From Panulirus ornatus (Eukaryota > Arthropoda > Malacostraca > Decapoda > Palinuridae), in contig NC_092240.1 of the NCBI RefSeq assembly GCF_036320965.1, forward strand, positions 15,457,501-15,521,500: a stretch of DNA of 64,000 nucleotides, read 5' to 3'. Shown one piece after another: positions 48,800 through 59,951 of this stretch (positions are counted from its first letter, which is position 1; each line of letters opens with the position of its first letter). The notes beneath the pieces were generated by a model. It was not told where the DNA came from, made no database searches, and saw only the letters and a program-made list of their open reading frames with translations. The position numbers and the translations under genes were made by a program.

Positions 48800-50240
48800 A
48801 CTAGTTTAGATTGTCGCCTAAACAAACCAGTGAAGTTTCACTGTTGCCTTAGACGACGTGTAAATAAGATACTTTTGATATTGTAGCTGTTGTTGTTCGG
48901 TCCTGTGACCGAAGCTGGCTGGTCGTTTCAGACAAGCCTGACATCGAAGATCTATAAAGGAAACCAGAGTAACGACTAGGATAACGCGAGCCTCGCGAGG
49001 TAATTCTTTTCTTGTGCTCGACGAAAGTGATGTCGGTCATTGTATTTCAAAGGGGTTTCCAGGAACACAAGGGTTCTGCGAATATTCATCAAGGGTTCTA
49101 AGAATTGTTTTGATAATTTAGAAAAACAGAACGGAGGCCTAGTCGTATATAATTCATAAAGCGAGTTCTTTTAAAACTTGAGCTTGGCTGATGGCTGGTA
49201 CAAGATTGCTATTGAAGCTACAAAGTCTTTCTTAAGAGAGAAGGAGAAAGAATGGATGAAGATTATAGTTCTAGAAAATATTGCATGATTCCTTACAGTT
49301 TACTCCCCAAAGAATTAAGAAAAGAAATCCTGATGTATGTATTTGCATACATTAACAAATTGAACTTGAAAGTAAACGAACAAATTATCTAATATTTAAG
49401 GTTGTAAACAGAGACTATATGTGATTTAGGCAAGTAGTTAATTAGTGTAAAATAACGATGGTGAAACACATGTACTAGATAACGTTAAATATTCCCTTTG
49501 GCGTCCAAACAAGACCAGGAAATGTCCCATCACAGACCTCTGCTTGCGTCGCCATTGACCAAAACATATGCACATCTTTTCGCATATGCAATTCTAACGT
49601 TTGATAGACATTATGTTAATCATAGATGATGATTACATTGGTTGTGATGGGGGGGGGGGGTTGTACTTGTAGGAGTCTCGGGTTGGAATGGATTCGATGC
49701 GGTTGTGGCGCCAAACTGGTGATCAGGGACGAAGAATTCTCCGCCAAGGTTCCGTCGACACCCGTCGCGTCACATCTGCGTCGCAGTTAAAATGCGGTGA
49801 GGGAAGCACCCTCATGACCTCGGGTATACCAGGCAGGAAGGCTTGTAAGGCATAAGTAGTACCATTGACTTTAAAAGCATAATTATCTCTTACAAATGCG
49901 TAGAGAGAAAAAAAAGTTGATGAAAAATGAGAAAATTATATTTTTTTAACATGATATTAATGAGACTCGCTTATGAGCAAACACAGCAACTTTGTGGACT
50001 TCTCAGAAAATCATACAGTGTGATAGAATGAACGTCATTAATACCGCCGTGAAGGACAAGACTCGTTCTGTGATTTAGGTTCAAGTATAATCACCAACGT
50101 CAACACGTAGGGCCTGATGCAGCATCTCTCGTATCAACAAGCGAGGGTCGAGGTTCATTTTCAATGAAATACTGTGCCAGCTTCTTAGGCCAACCTGCAC
50201 CGGGCCTTGGAAGAAGCTTGGATCAAATAGGGGGTCAGGT
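48800..50240. other. Unassigned sequence
   Basis: No microsatellite longer than about 12 bases, no minisatellite and no element motif seen. It is one of the few stretches in the window without tandem repeats. Confidence 0.5.
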
Positions 50241-50244
50241 CAAA

Positions 50245-50425
50245 AGCCATCTTCGCTAAACTGCATCTTCACAACGCCCTTGTCTTCACAACACTACATC
50301 TTCACTAGAAACCCCATCTTCACTACACCCTTAACACCATTCGCCTTTGATATGAACCGTATTCGTCAGGACAAAGGTTATTTTCACAATACCCTCATCT
50401 TCATTACATCATACGCACCACTGGC
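50245..50425. repeat. Degenerate minisatellite with core CATCTTCACTACACC
   Basis: About eight loose units (CATCTTCACAACGCC, TGTCTTCACAACACTA, CATCTTCACTAGAAACC, CATCTTCATTACATC), irregularly spaced. Confidence 0.6.
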
Positions 50426-50569
50426 AATGTAACTTTTTCCACAGACACAAAAACAACATTCTTATAGATAAATAGATTGGCTGACTGAATGACTGATAGA
50501 GAACCACCATGGCATTTGTTTCTAGTCAGTGTGTTGCAGATGGGAGAGGAGGAGGAAGGAAGGGAATAA

Positions 50570-50650
50570 GAAAGAGGAGGAAGAAGAAGGAGAAAAGGAA
50601 GGAAAAAAGATGATGATGATGATGATGATGAGGGAGGAGGAGGAGAAGAA
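50570..50650. repeat. (GAT)n inside a purine-rich patch
   Basis: About seven GAT units at 50610-50631 flanked by AGGAGG/GAAGAA sequence. Confidence 0.8.
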
Positions 50651-51039
50651 CTCAGTAGATCACAAACTTTGAAATATATTTACACACTATAGGGAAGCTA
50701 ATCAGCTGTGTTGTGAGGTGATCTCACACCACTGTAATAACTGACCAATAGGAATGATACGAAGATTATCGTAAGTGAAAAACACTATGAGATATGTTCC
50801 CAAAAGTCTCCACTCTCCGTGAGTTAGTAGTCATTTAGTCAACCGAACGAAATCCAAAGTGAGATGACACAAAGATTGTAGAGAATAAGACATATCTATA
50901 TTTCTTTTCCCAATATCTTTATCTTTCCGTCTCTCTTTATATCTTTGTCTTTCAGATTTTTTCTGCTGTGTAACAGACGCAGGCGATCAACTCAGGACAG
51001 CATATAGCATGAGGAACACTGGACTAGGGGAAATACGTA

Positions 51040-51322
51040 ACATTGTACACGCTGCACTACAGGATTACACATCGAGTTATATTGTACACTGCACTACAGG
51101 ATTACTTATGAGTTGCACTGTACACACTGCACTACAGGACTATCTATGAGTTACACTGTACAATGCACTATGGGATTAGACGTGAGTTACATTGTACACT
51201 GTACTACAGGATTACTCATTGATTACATTGTCAGGTGCAACGAGTTACATTGTACACCGCACCACAGGGATTACACATGAGTCACGCTGTACATTGTACT
51301 ACAGGATTACTCATGAGTCAGT
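51040..51322. repeat. ~38-bp minisatellite, ~7-8 copies
   Basis: Units contain TGCACTACAGGATTAC, TCATGAGTTACATTGTACAC and variants. Individual units differ at several positions and in length (35-42 bases). Confidence 0.85.
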
Positions 51323-51329
51323 GTGAATC

Positions 51330-51810
51330 TGAGATGTGCCAGTAGGAAACTGGAGTAAGCCAGAGTAAAACTAGGGTAAACCGGGATGGGATAAAGCAGA
51401 GCGAAACTAAAGTAAACCACCGTCAGAGGTAATGCGTTGTGAACTGCAGTAAACCAGTGAAATTATGGTAAACTGGTAGATGTCTTAGGAAGACAGTGAA
51501 AACGGACGAAATAGTTTATTTCAAGTAAACAAAAGTGATGTTAGTATAAACTAGTGGTAACTCCAGCAGACTATTTGGAGACGGGATGAAAGGATCAGAT
51601 TAAAGGTAAACTTGTGTAAAACTTGCAAAACGAGTAAAAAGATACCAATATAAAACCAAACTATACAATTCGGAAACTAGGGAAAACTAGTGGGAAACTA
51701 GGAATCACAAGTGGGAAACTTGAGTAAACTAGTGTGTATAGCTTGAGTTTAACCATCTGAAACAAGGAAACTAATGTAAACCTTGGGTAAACCACTGAGA
51801 ATCCAAAGAA
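51330..51810. repeat. Degenerate minisatellite with core GTAAACTAGTG
   Basis: Many short A-rich phrases such as GAGTAAACTAGTG, GGGAAACTAGG, GGTAAACTGG and AGTAAACCA at irregular 10-25 base spacing. Confidence 0.6.
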
Positions 51811-52238
51811 AACGGATCCAGAAAATATATCTAGTGTGGATAACATCTGGGTTTAATAAGAGTGCTTCTTTCGTATCATTACAGTGTTACAAATACCTCG
51901 TGTATAAAAAAAAAATGTCAGACAATCCCATTTGTAATAAGTAAAAAAAAAAAAAAGTAAGAACTTAAACAGCTTCATTGCACACTTTACCCCAACAGTT
52001 TGCTCTCCGTAGTTTTTCAGTTGGATCAGTAAGTTGTTTGACGAAGCAAACGTCACTTTTCACATTCAAAATCAATTGTACTGGACAAGGCAGCGCCACT
52101 GTGAATATAACCCATGATATGATGAGTGGGAATGTCCAAAATGAATTGTCAAAGTCTCCATAAATGATGTTTTTTCAACTAATTCCTTAGTCTTTCATAG
52201 ATTCTCGTAGTTTGTATAATGTATATACACACACACAT

Positions 52239-52240
<2 letters not shown>
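51811..52240. other. Unassigned sequence
   Basis: Only A runs at 51907-51916 and 51943-51956. No gene recognised. Confidence 0.45.

Positions 52241-52241
<1 letters not shown>

Positions 52242-52277
<36 letters not shown>
52242..52277. repeat. (GA)n microsatellite
   Basis: Short perfect GA run. Confidence 0.9.
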
Positions 52278-52279
<2 letters not shown>

Positions 52280-52581
52280 CATTTTATTTAAACTCATGTC
52301 ATTATATCTTCATTCGATCATTTCACTTATTCTTTTTTCAATTTCCAATGCAACCTTTCCACCTTACCAACAGCCACATTTTGCACGTGTGGTGTAGCGT
52401 TCAAATACATTACCGTAGTTTGGTGTTCTTATATGAATGTTGGGGTACAGCTTCCGTTAAGGTGAGGGAGGAGAGGCGTCGGCTTTGCTCTTGAAGGGAA
52501 ATACCTCAGTGTTGGGCTGGCAGACAGACGATGGAATGACGAGGGAGGGTCGGGTGGAGCTGTTGGGGGGAGAGGAAATCC

Positions 52582-52583
<2 letters not shown>

Positions 52584-52660
<77 letters not shown>

Positions 52661-52680
52661 TCAAACTTGAACACATGGAA

Positions 52681-52738
<58 letters not shown>
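52584..52738. repeat. Inverted pair of (GA)n and (CT)n arrays
   Basis: GA run at 52584-52657, a 24-base spacer (AAATCAAACTTGAACACATGG ...), then CT run at 52682-52738. The arms are complementary and could form a long hairpin. Confidence 0.95.
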
Positions 52739-52739
<1 letters not shown>

Positions 52740-52744
52740 AGCAC

Positions 52745-52900
52745 TATTGACCATAAGCTATCCCGGGACAGCCCGGGGTCGAATCCTGGATGTGGCATTG
52801 GGCCTACACCCAAGCCAGGTGTTCGTCCTCCCCTCGGCCCTTGTCGCAAAATAGGTCCCTGGCTTAGGCTGAGATGGGAGGGCGGGGTGCATAAATACAT
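52745..52900 (+). mobile_element. tRNA-like SINE
   Basis: GGGGTCGAATCCTGG at about 52778-52792 is a B-box match. An A-box-like CATAAGCTATCCCGG is upstream, at shorter spacing than normal. A non-tRNA body follows (CCAAGCCAGGTGTTCGTCCT, TCCCTGGCTTAGGCTGAGAT). No A-tail is obvious. Confidence 0.45.
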
Positions 52901-52954
52901 ATTAGTGTAAAGAGATTATACAGACACAAGGTTAATGGGACAACATGAGTGAGC

Positions 52955-52955
<1 letters not shown>

Positions 52956-53029
<74 letters not shown>
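52956..53029. repeat. (CT)n microsatellite
   Basis: Perfect CT run. Confidence 0.95.
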
Positions 53030-53031
<2 letters not shown>

Positions 53032-53690
53032 GATAAACAAATATCAATCACAAACATCGTAATGACGTCCATGTACTACACGCACGCGCGCGGTGCGCAC
53101 AATCGACCATGACGAAGAGCAACAACGGTGATATGGCGTAAACTGAGGAAAGCGCGGGGTGATCGACTGACCCACCCAGCGGTCGGACCACACGTTCGCT
53201 ATACACGCACTCGACCCACACGACGCGCAGTCATGTCCCAGTCAGAAAAAAAAAAAAAAAACAGTACATATGAATTTTACTCCCTACTTTTCTATTACTT
53301 CATCCCTGTATATACAGTTCTCATACAGTCTGAAAATCGATAGAGGAAAGTTCGTGAATGAAGTCTTCGATATATGAAGAAAAAGCAGTTTGAAACTTCC
53401 CTCATTAGGGGGGGAAGATTCCCCTCCTTTTTGTAAGCGGAATTTTATTTACGTATGCCGCTGTCAACAGACAGATATATGTTCACTCCAGTGAACAGAT
53501 AATCGCTACATAGATTGTTATTAACTTGCTTCATTCGCTCCATAAGTTTGCAGTCTGTAATATAGTTGGGGTTTTTTCCGACTAGATGTAGAAAGTTTCC
53601 TGCAGGGTTTTCTGTAGACCTATCTCCTTAGTAAATATTCTTATCATTTCAGAGTCTAAGATATAGACTTCAGTTTTGCGTCCAAACCTC
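53030..53690. other. Unassigned sequence
   Basis: No gene or repeat recognised apart from a poly-A run at 53246-53262. Confidence 0.45.
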
Positions 53691-53890
53691 TAGCCCCAAA
53701 CTTTACAGTTCACATGATTTACATCTGCAGATAGGCCAGAACGCCAATAGTACCTATAGCCTAGTTTTAGTCTAGCTTCAGGTAGGACAGAGAGCCAATA
53801 GTGCCTACATCCTAGCCCTTATTAGTCAAGCTCCAGATAGGCCAGAGCGCTAATAGTACGTATAACCTAGTCAGTACTTGACATCTTGCA
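53690..53890. repeat. Degenerate ~55-bp tandem repeat
   Basis: Three units with GATAGGCCAGAACGCCAATA, GTACCTATAGCCTAG and a TTAGTC-AGCTTCAG stretch, preceded by CAGTTCACATGATTTACAT. It is related to 45.7-46.0 kb. Confidence 0.7.
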
Positions 53891-53984
53891 GTCTGCCGAG
53901 ATTTCAAAACGCTTTTTTTTTTCGTCGAGTAACTCTTTATAGACTATATTTATAGTTATTTTGCAAAGGGGAAATAATTCAGTA

Positions 53985-53985
<1 letters not shown>

Positions 53986-54052
<67 letters not shown>
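53986..54052. repeat. (GA)n microsatellite
   Basis: GA run with one A insertion near the right end. 54053-54570 to the right is unassigned. Confidence 0.95.
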
Positions 54053-54053
<1 letters not shown>

Positions 54054-54589
54054 TCACCAACTTACTCACCTTCACTCACTGAAACAGACAAACAGACACA
54101 TCAGACTTATGACGCACGTTGCCAGACACCATCATCACGCCTCAACAATAACTATTGTTCCCACTTCTTCCACGACTCCCTCTTCCTTGTCCTTTCTTCC
54201 TCGTTATCCAGGGTAAACTAAGGACTTCCCCGAAGGTAAACCACGATATCTACCCTAAAGAGGGGAGGGAGGAGCGGGAACAACATGCGAAGTATGTTCT
54301 TATATTTTCTCTCTAAACATGACACTTAAACTCATTGAAGAGTACTAGACATAAAGCAGATTTGAGAAGAAAGTTTGGTAAAGATTTTATTTCTTTCGAT
54401 ATCTTTAAAAAGGAAGATGCTTAAGGTTTATTATTGTTACTAGTATCATTATTATTAAATAGAACGTCAATATCCGTTTCATGACCACATGAAGCTTCGA
54501 AGCTGCTATAAAAGCAGGAGAATGATGACTCATTTGGATGGAGGCGTTTTTCAACGAGACCGTTCAATATATATATATATATATATATA

Positions 54590-54972
54590 CACGAACAAAG
54601 TGCATATGAACGCGCACCTTCATAGAACATACGAACCTCCAACAGCCAGGATCGAACCCGGGACCCCTGTACAACAGACGGGAGCGTTACTGCTAGGCTA
54701 GTAGGAAATGACTATTCGAACACTATGTACTCGAATACCCTTCGTCTCACATTGGTGAGCAACGGGGAAATGGCCGGTGTAGACCCCGTAGCTCACCAAC
54801 GTGAGACGAAGGGTATTCGAGTACATCGTATTCGAATAATTTCCCTATAGGGGTGATCATAGGTAGTGCTCCCGCCTGTTGCACAGGGGTCCCGGGTTCG
54901 ATCCTGGCTGTTGGAGGTTTGTATGTTCTATGAAGGAGCGCGTTCATATGCACTTTGTTCGTATTCATATAC
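54590..54972. mobile_element. Head-to-head pair of tRNA-like SINEs (long palindrome)
   Basis: The left arm (54592-54772, antisense) and right arm (54780-54972, sense) are near-complementary over about 180 bases. Each carries CCCGGGTTCGATCCTGG (B box) and CTCCCGCCTGTTGCACAGGG. An outer part, TTCATATGCACTTTGTTCGT, is at each end, and GTGAGACGAAGGGTATTCGA, GTACAT is at the centre. The spacer is only about 10-25 bases (GGGAAATGGCCGGTGTAGAC). A third copy follows at 55.02 kb. Confidence 0.8.
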
Positions 54973-55023
54973 CTCCGCGTTGTACAGTTAGGTTCGGTAA
55001 AATGCTATATGCTGGCTGTGTGA

Positions 55024-55203
55024 GCCTGATGGGAAATGACCGGTGTAGACCCCGATACTCACCAATGTGAGACAAAGGGTATTCGAGTACATAGTGTTCA
55101 AATAGTCATTTCCCTATAGGGGCGATCATAGCCTTGCAGTAGCGCTCCCGCCTGTTGCATAAGGGTCCCGGGTTCGACCCTGGTTGTTGGAGGTTTGTAT
55201 GTG
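55024..55203 (+). mobile_element. tRNA-like SINE, third copy
   Basis: Same unit as the right arm at 54.8-54.97 kb: GGGAAATGACCGGTGTAGAC, GAAGGGTATTCGA-like, then a well preserved A box (TAGCCTTGCAGTAGCGC) and B box (CCGGGTTCGACCCTGG). It stops after GGAGGTTTGTATGTGAT at a short TA run, so its distal end is missing or replaced. Confidence 0.8.
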
Positions 55204-55224
55204 ATATATATATATATATATATA

Positions 55225-56810
<1,586 letters not shown>

Positions 56811-56969
56811 TGTCTGTGTATGTATAGGTATGTATATGTACGTGTGTGAGCGTGTATGTATATACATGTGTATATGGGTGGATTGGGCCAGTCTTTCGTC
56901 TGTTTCCTTGCGCTGCCTCGCTAACGCGGGAGACAGCGACAAAGTATAATGAAAAAAATGAAAAAATAG

Positions 56970-56972
<3 letters not shown>
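56811..56972 (+). mobile_element. LINE 3' tail segment
   Basis: A TATG-rich stretch, then GGATTGGGCCAGTCTTTCGT, CTGTTTCCTTGCGCTGCCTC, GCTAACGCGGGAGACAGCGA and an A-rich end. It is either the distal part of the preceding LINE 3' region, interrupted by the microsatellite, or a separate truncated insertion. The same order at 33.32-33.67 kb favours the former. Confidence 0.75.
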
Positions 56973-57042
<70 letters not shown>

Positions 57043-57045
57043 AGA
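56973..57045. repeat. (TA)n microsatellite on a LINE tail
   Basis: TA run ending in TATG units. Confidence 0.95.
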
Positions 57046-57109
57046 TGTATAGATGTATCTGTATGTGTATGAATATGTGTGAGTGGTATATGAGGGGTTC
57101 CTACAATCC

Positions 57110-57131
57110 TGTGTGTGTGTGTGTGTGTGTA

Positions 57132-57168
<37 letters not shown>
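57110..57168. repeat. (GT)n microsatellite
   Basis: GT run interrupted by GTACAGTG. Confidence 0.95.
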
Positions 57169-57171
<3 letters not shown>

Positions 57172-57291
57172 ATGAGTGGCTCTGTGTCTGGCCTTATCAA
57201 CACTCATCTTGATCCTTCTTAGAGCTGTGAGGTGACTCAGGGCGTTCACCAGGGTGGCGTTAGTGGGACGGCGTGAGATACTGCAGGCGAT

Positions 57292-57292
<1 letters not shown>

Positions 57293-57373
<81 letters not shown>
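57293..57373. repeat. (GA)n microsatellite
   Basis: GA run with one GAAG break near its left end. Confidence 0.95.
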
Positions 57374-57375
<2 letters not shown>

Positions 57376-57544
57376 ATATAGATAGAAAAATAGGTGGAGA
57401 GCGAGGAAGAACAAAACAATTAAAACAGAGGAAATATGAAGACAAAATGAAGGAGAGGAAAATGAAATAACAGAGACGATATTTAGCCAGAACGGCAGGG
57501 TTAGAGCGTAGCCCTCACAGCGCGTCTCGCCTAATGTGTAGGAC

Positions 57545-57663
57545 AATCTACTCAGCAACCACCTGCATTAGATGATTATCGACTAAATGACTATTACTGA
57601 TTCTTGGTTCATCTGGGACTGGTTTCAACCATACGTCAAGGTTTCTTTCAAGTGTTTTCGTGT

Positions 57664-57668
<5 letters not shown>
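57545..57668 (-). pseudogene. Decayed CR1/L2-like LINE C-terminus
   Basis: The minus strand reads NTKTLERNLDVWLKPVPDEP then RISNSHLVDN. It is the same protein end as the 44.58 kb remnant (IDRNLDTWLKTVHDGPRIKN). The microsatellite (57669-57731) marks the upstream boundary of the readable part. Confidence 0.65.

Positions 57669-57731
<63 letters not shown>
57669..57731. repeat. (GA)n microsatellite
   Basis: Perfect GA run. 57732-58168 to the right is unassigned apart from a short GT run at 57837-57855. Confidence 0.95.
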
Positions 57732-57732
<1 letters not shown>

Positions 57733-58166
57733 CTGTGGTTAGGACAGTACAATACACCCTAATCTACACTACTATAAACAGCTCCATCCGTAACGACAGT
57801 TTCCAAGTAAAATTCTATTATTAGACTGTCGGGAGGTGTGTGTGTGTGTGTGTGTTAGCAGTCCCGTGAGAGGCTTACTCTCCCTGAACAATTTCTCCAA
57901 ATCCACCTTGATTCATTTTGTTTCCAGAATCCCAACACTGGATCGTGAGAACGAAGGGTCTTCGATCCTATAAGTTGTAGGGCGAAGCCAGTCATCTTCG
58001 ATACTTACTTTCTTAACTGTACTTAATGATAGTCTGAGGCGATTATTACTTCATCCTCACTTTATTACTGATGTGTTCTATGACTCATTCCCTTCGTATT
58101 GCTCAGAGGAGTAATGAGTCTTGAGAGATTCAGAGCAGCTGGTGGGTATTGAGTCATGCTGTATTA

Positions 58167-58168
<2 letters not shown>

Positions 58169-58248
<80 letters not shown>
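58169..58248. repeat. (CT)n microsatellite
   Basis: Perfect CT run. Confidence 0.95.
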
Positions 58249-58249
<1 letters not shown>

Positions 58250-58539
58250 GTGTGATTTCGGCCAGACTACCAATGTAAAGGCAGTACACGTAAACAAGAA
58301 ACAAAGAGGAACATAAGTGTAATTCGTCTGTAAAGTTTGCAGCAGCTCTGATAAAGATTTTGGAACATATGAGGAAAGGAGACATATTTCAGCTATCAAG
58401 AGAATGGGAAGGTTGATATTTTTCCCAGGTAGTGACGGTATTAAGTCCATGAATCATTTATGCGTGTTGGAAAGTCAGGTTGTAAATAATTGAGATCACC
58501 TAAAGATTCGACCCCCATCCCCTATCAACGAATTTTGTT

Positions 58540-59020
58540 CTAGGTTAGGTTAGGATAGGATAGGATAGGATACGTTAGTTTAGGTTGTTGGATTATGTAA
58601 GGTTAGGATATATTAGGTTTGGTATGATTGGTTTAGGTTATACTAAGTTAGACTTGATTAGGTTAGGTTAACTAGGTTTGCTTTGGTTGGTTTACGTTAA
58701 CTATGTTAGGTTTGGTTAGGGTAGGTTAACTAGGATTGCTCTGGTTGGTTTAGCTTATTCTGCGTTAGGTTTGGTTAGGTCAGATGAACTAGGTTTAGTT
58801 TGGTTGGTTTAGGTTATACTATGTTAGGCTAGGTTAAGTTAGGTTATTCTAGGTTAGCCTAGTTTAGTTTTGGATAGGATAGATTAACTGGGTTAGGTTT
58901 GGTTGGGTAAGATTAGACTTGGCTAGATTAGTTTTACAAGGATGTTAGGTTGGGTTAGGTTAGGTTAGACCTGAATAGATTTCGCAATGCTAGGTCAATC
59001 TAGGTTAGGCTAGTTATAAA
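58540..59020 (+). repeat. Degenerate (TTAGG)n interstitial telomere-like tract
   Basis: Dense TTAGG/TTAGGT units on the plus strand with many substitutions (TTTGG, TAGGA, TTAAC). A 58-60 bp higher-order unit is visible: AACTAGG is at 58670, 58728 and 58787, each followed by TTTGCT/ATTGCT/TTTAGT, then TTGGTTGGTTTA. (TTAGG)n is the usual arthropod telomere repeat. Here it is internal and decayed. Confidence 0.85.
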
Positions 59021-59099
59021 CCTAATCTAACATAACCGTCCGGCATCTACCAAATTACATGTTAAATAAAACTGCATGAACTACTGAAGTGCGATCTCA

Positions 59100-59103
<4 letters not shown>

Positions 59104-59159
<56 letters not shown>
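59104..59159. repeat. (TA)n microsatellite
   Basis: TA run directly at the left (5') edge of a rearranged LINE A copy. Confidence 0.95.
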
Positions 59160-59162
<3 letters not shown>

Positions 59163-59951
59163 TCTTCAAAGCAAACACCTGATCCACACATCCTCTACCA
59201 CTTCTGAAACCACACTGCTCTTCCCCAATCTGATGCTCTGTACATGCCTTCACCCTCTCAATCAATACCCTCCCATATAATTTACCAGGAATACTCAACA
59301 AACTTATACCTCTGTAATTTGAGCACTCACTCTTATCCCCTTTGCCTTTGTACAATGGCACTATGCACGCATTCCGCCAATCCTCAGGCACCTCACCATG
59401 AGTCATACATACATTAAATAACCTTACCAACCAGTCAACAATACAGTCACCCCCTTTTTTAATAAATTCCACTGCAATACCATCCAAACCTGCTGCCTTG
59501 CCGGCTTTCATCTTCCGCAAAGCTTTTACTACCTCTTCTCTGTTTACCAAATCATTTTCCCTAACCCTCTCACTTTGCACACCACCTCGACCCAAACACC
59601 CTATATCTGCCACTCTGTCATCAGACACATTCAACAAACCTTCAAAATACTCATTCCATCTCCTTCTCACATCACCACTACTTGTTATCACCTCCCCATT
59701 TACGCCCTTCACTGAAGTTCCCATTTGCTCCCTTGTCTTACGCACCCTATTTACCTCCTTCCAGAACATCTTTTTATTCTCCCTAAAATTTACTGATAGT
59801 CTCTCACCCCAACTCTCATTTGCCCTTTTTTTCACCTCTTGCACCTTTCTCTTGACCTCCTGTCTCTTTCTTTTATACTTCTCCCACTCAATTGCATTTC
59901 TTCCCTGCAAAAATCGTCCAAATGCCTCTCTCTTCTCTTTCACTAATACTT
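59160..59951 (-). pseudogene. LINE A copy C: inverted upstream segment
   Basis: A minus-strand open frame from 59943 encodes KEKREAFGRFLQGRNAIEWE, then NYFEGLLNV-type linker sequence, KALRKMKAGKAAGLDGIAVE, DWRNACIVPLYKGKGDKSEC, SNYRGISLLSIPGKLYGRVL and EEQCGFRSGRGCVDQVFALK. These are the linker and first RT motifs of LINE A. In copy D (62485-63277) the same segment lies in direct order with the rest of the RT. Here it is reversed, with its downstream end facing left. The frame is intact through the whole segment. Confidence 0.95.

Noticed and set aside
54880..54915. Functional tRNA gene
   Set aside because: The A and B boxes are good in the third SINE copy, but the acceptor and anticodon stems do not close and the unit recurs as a repeat.
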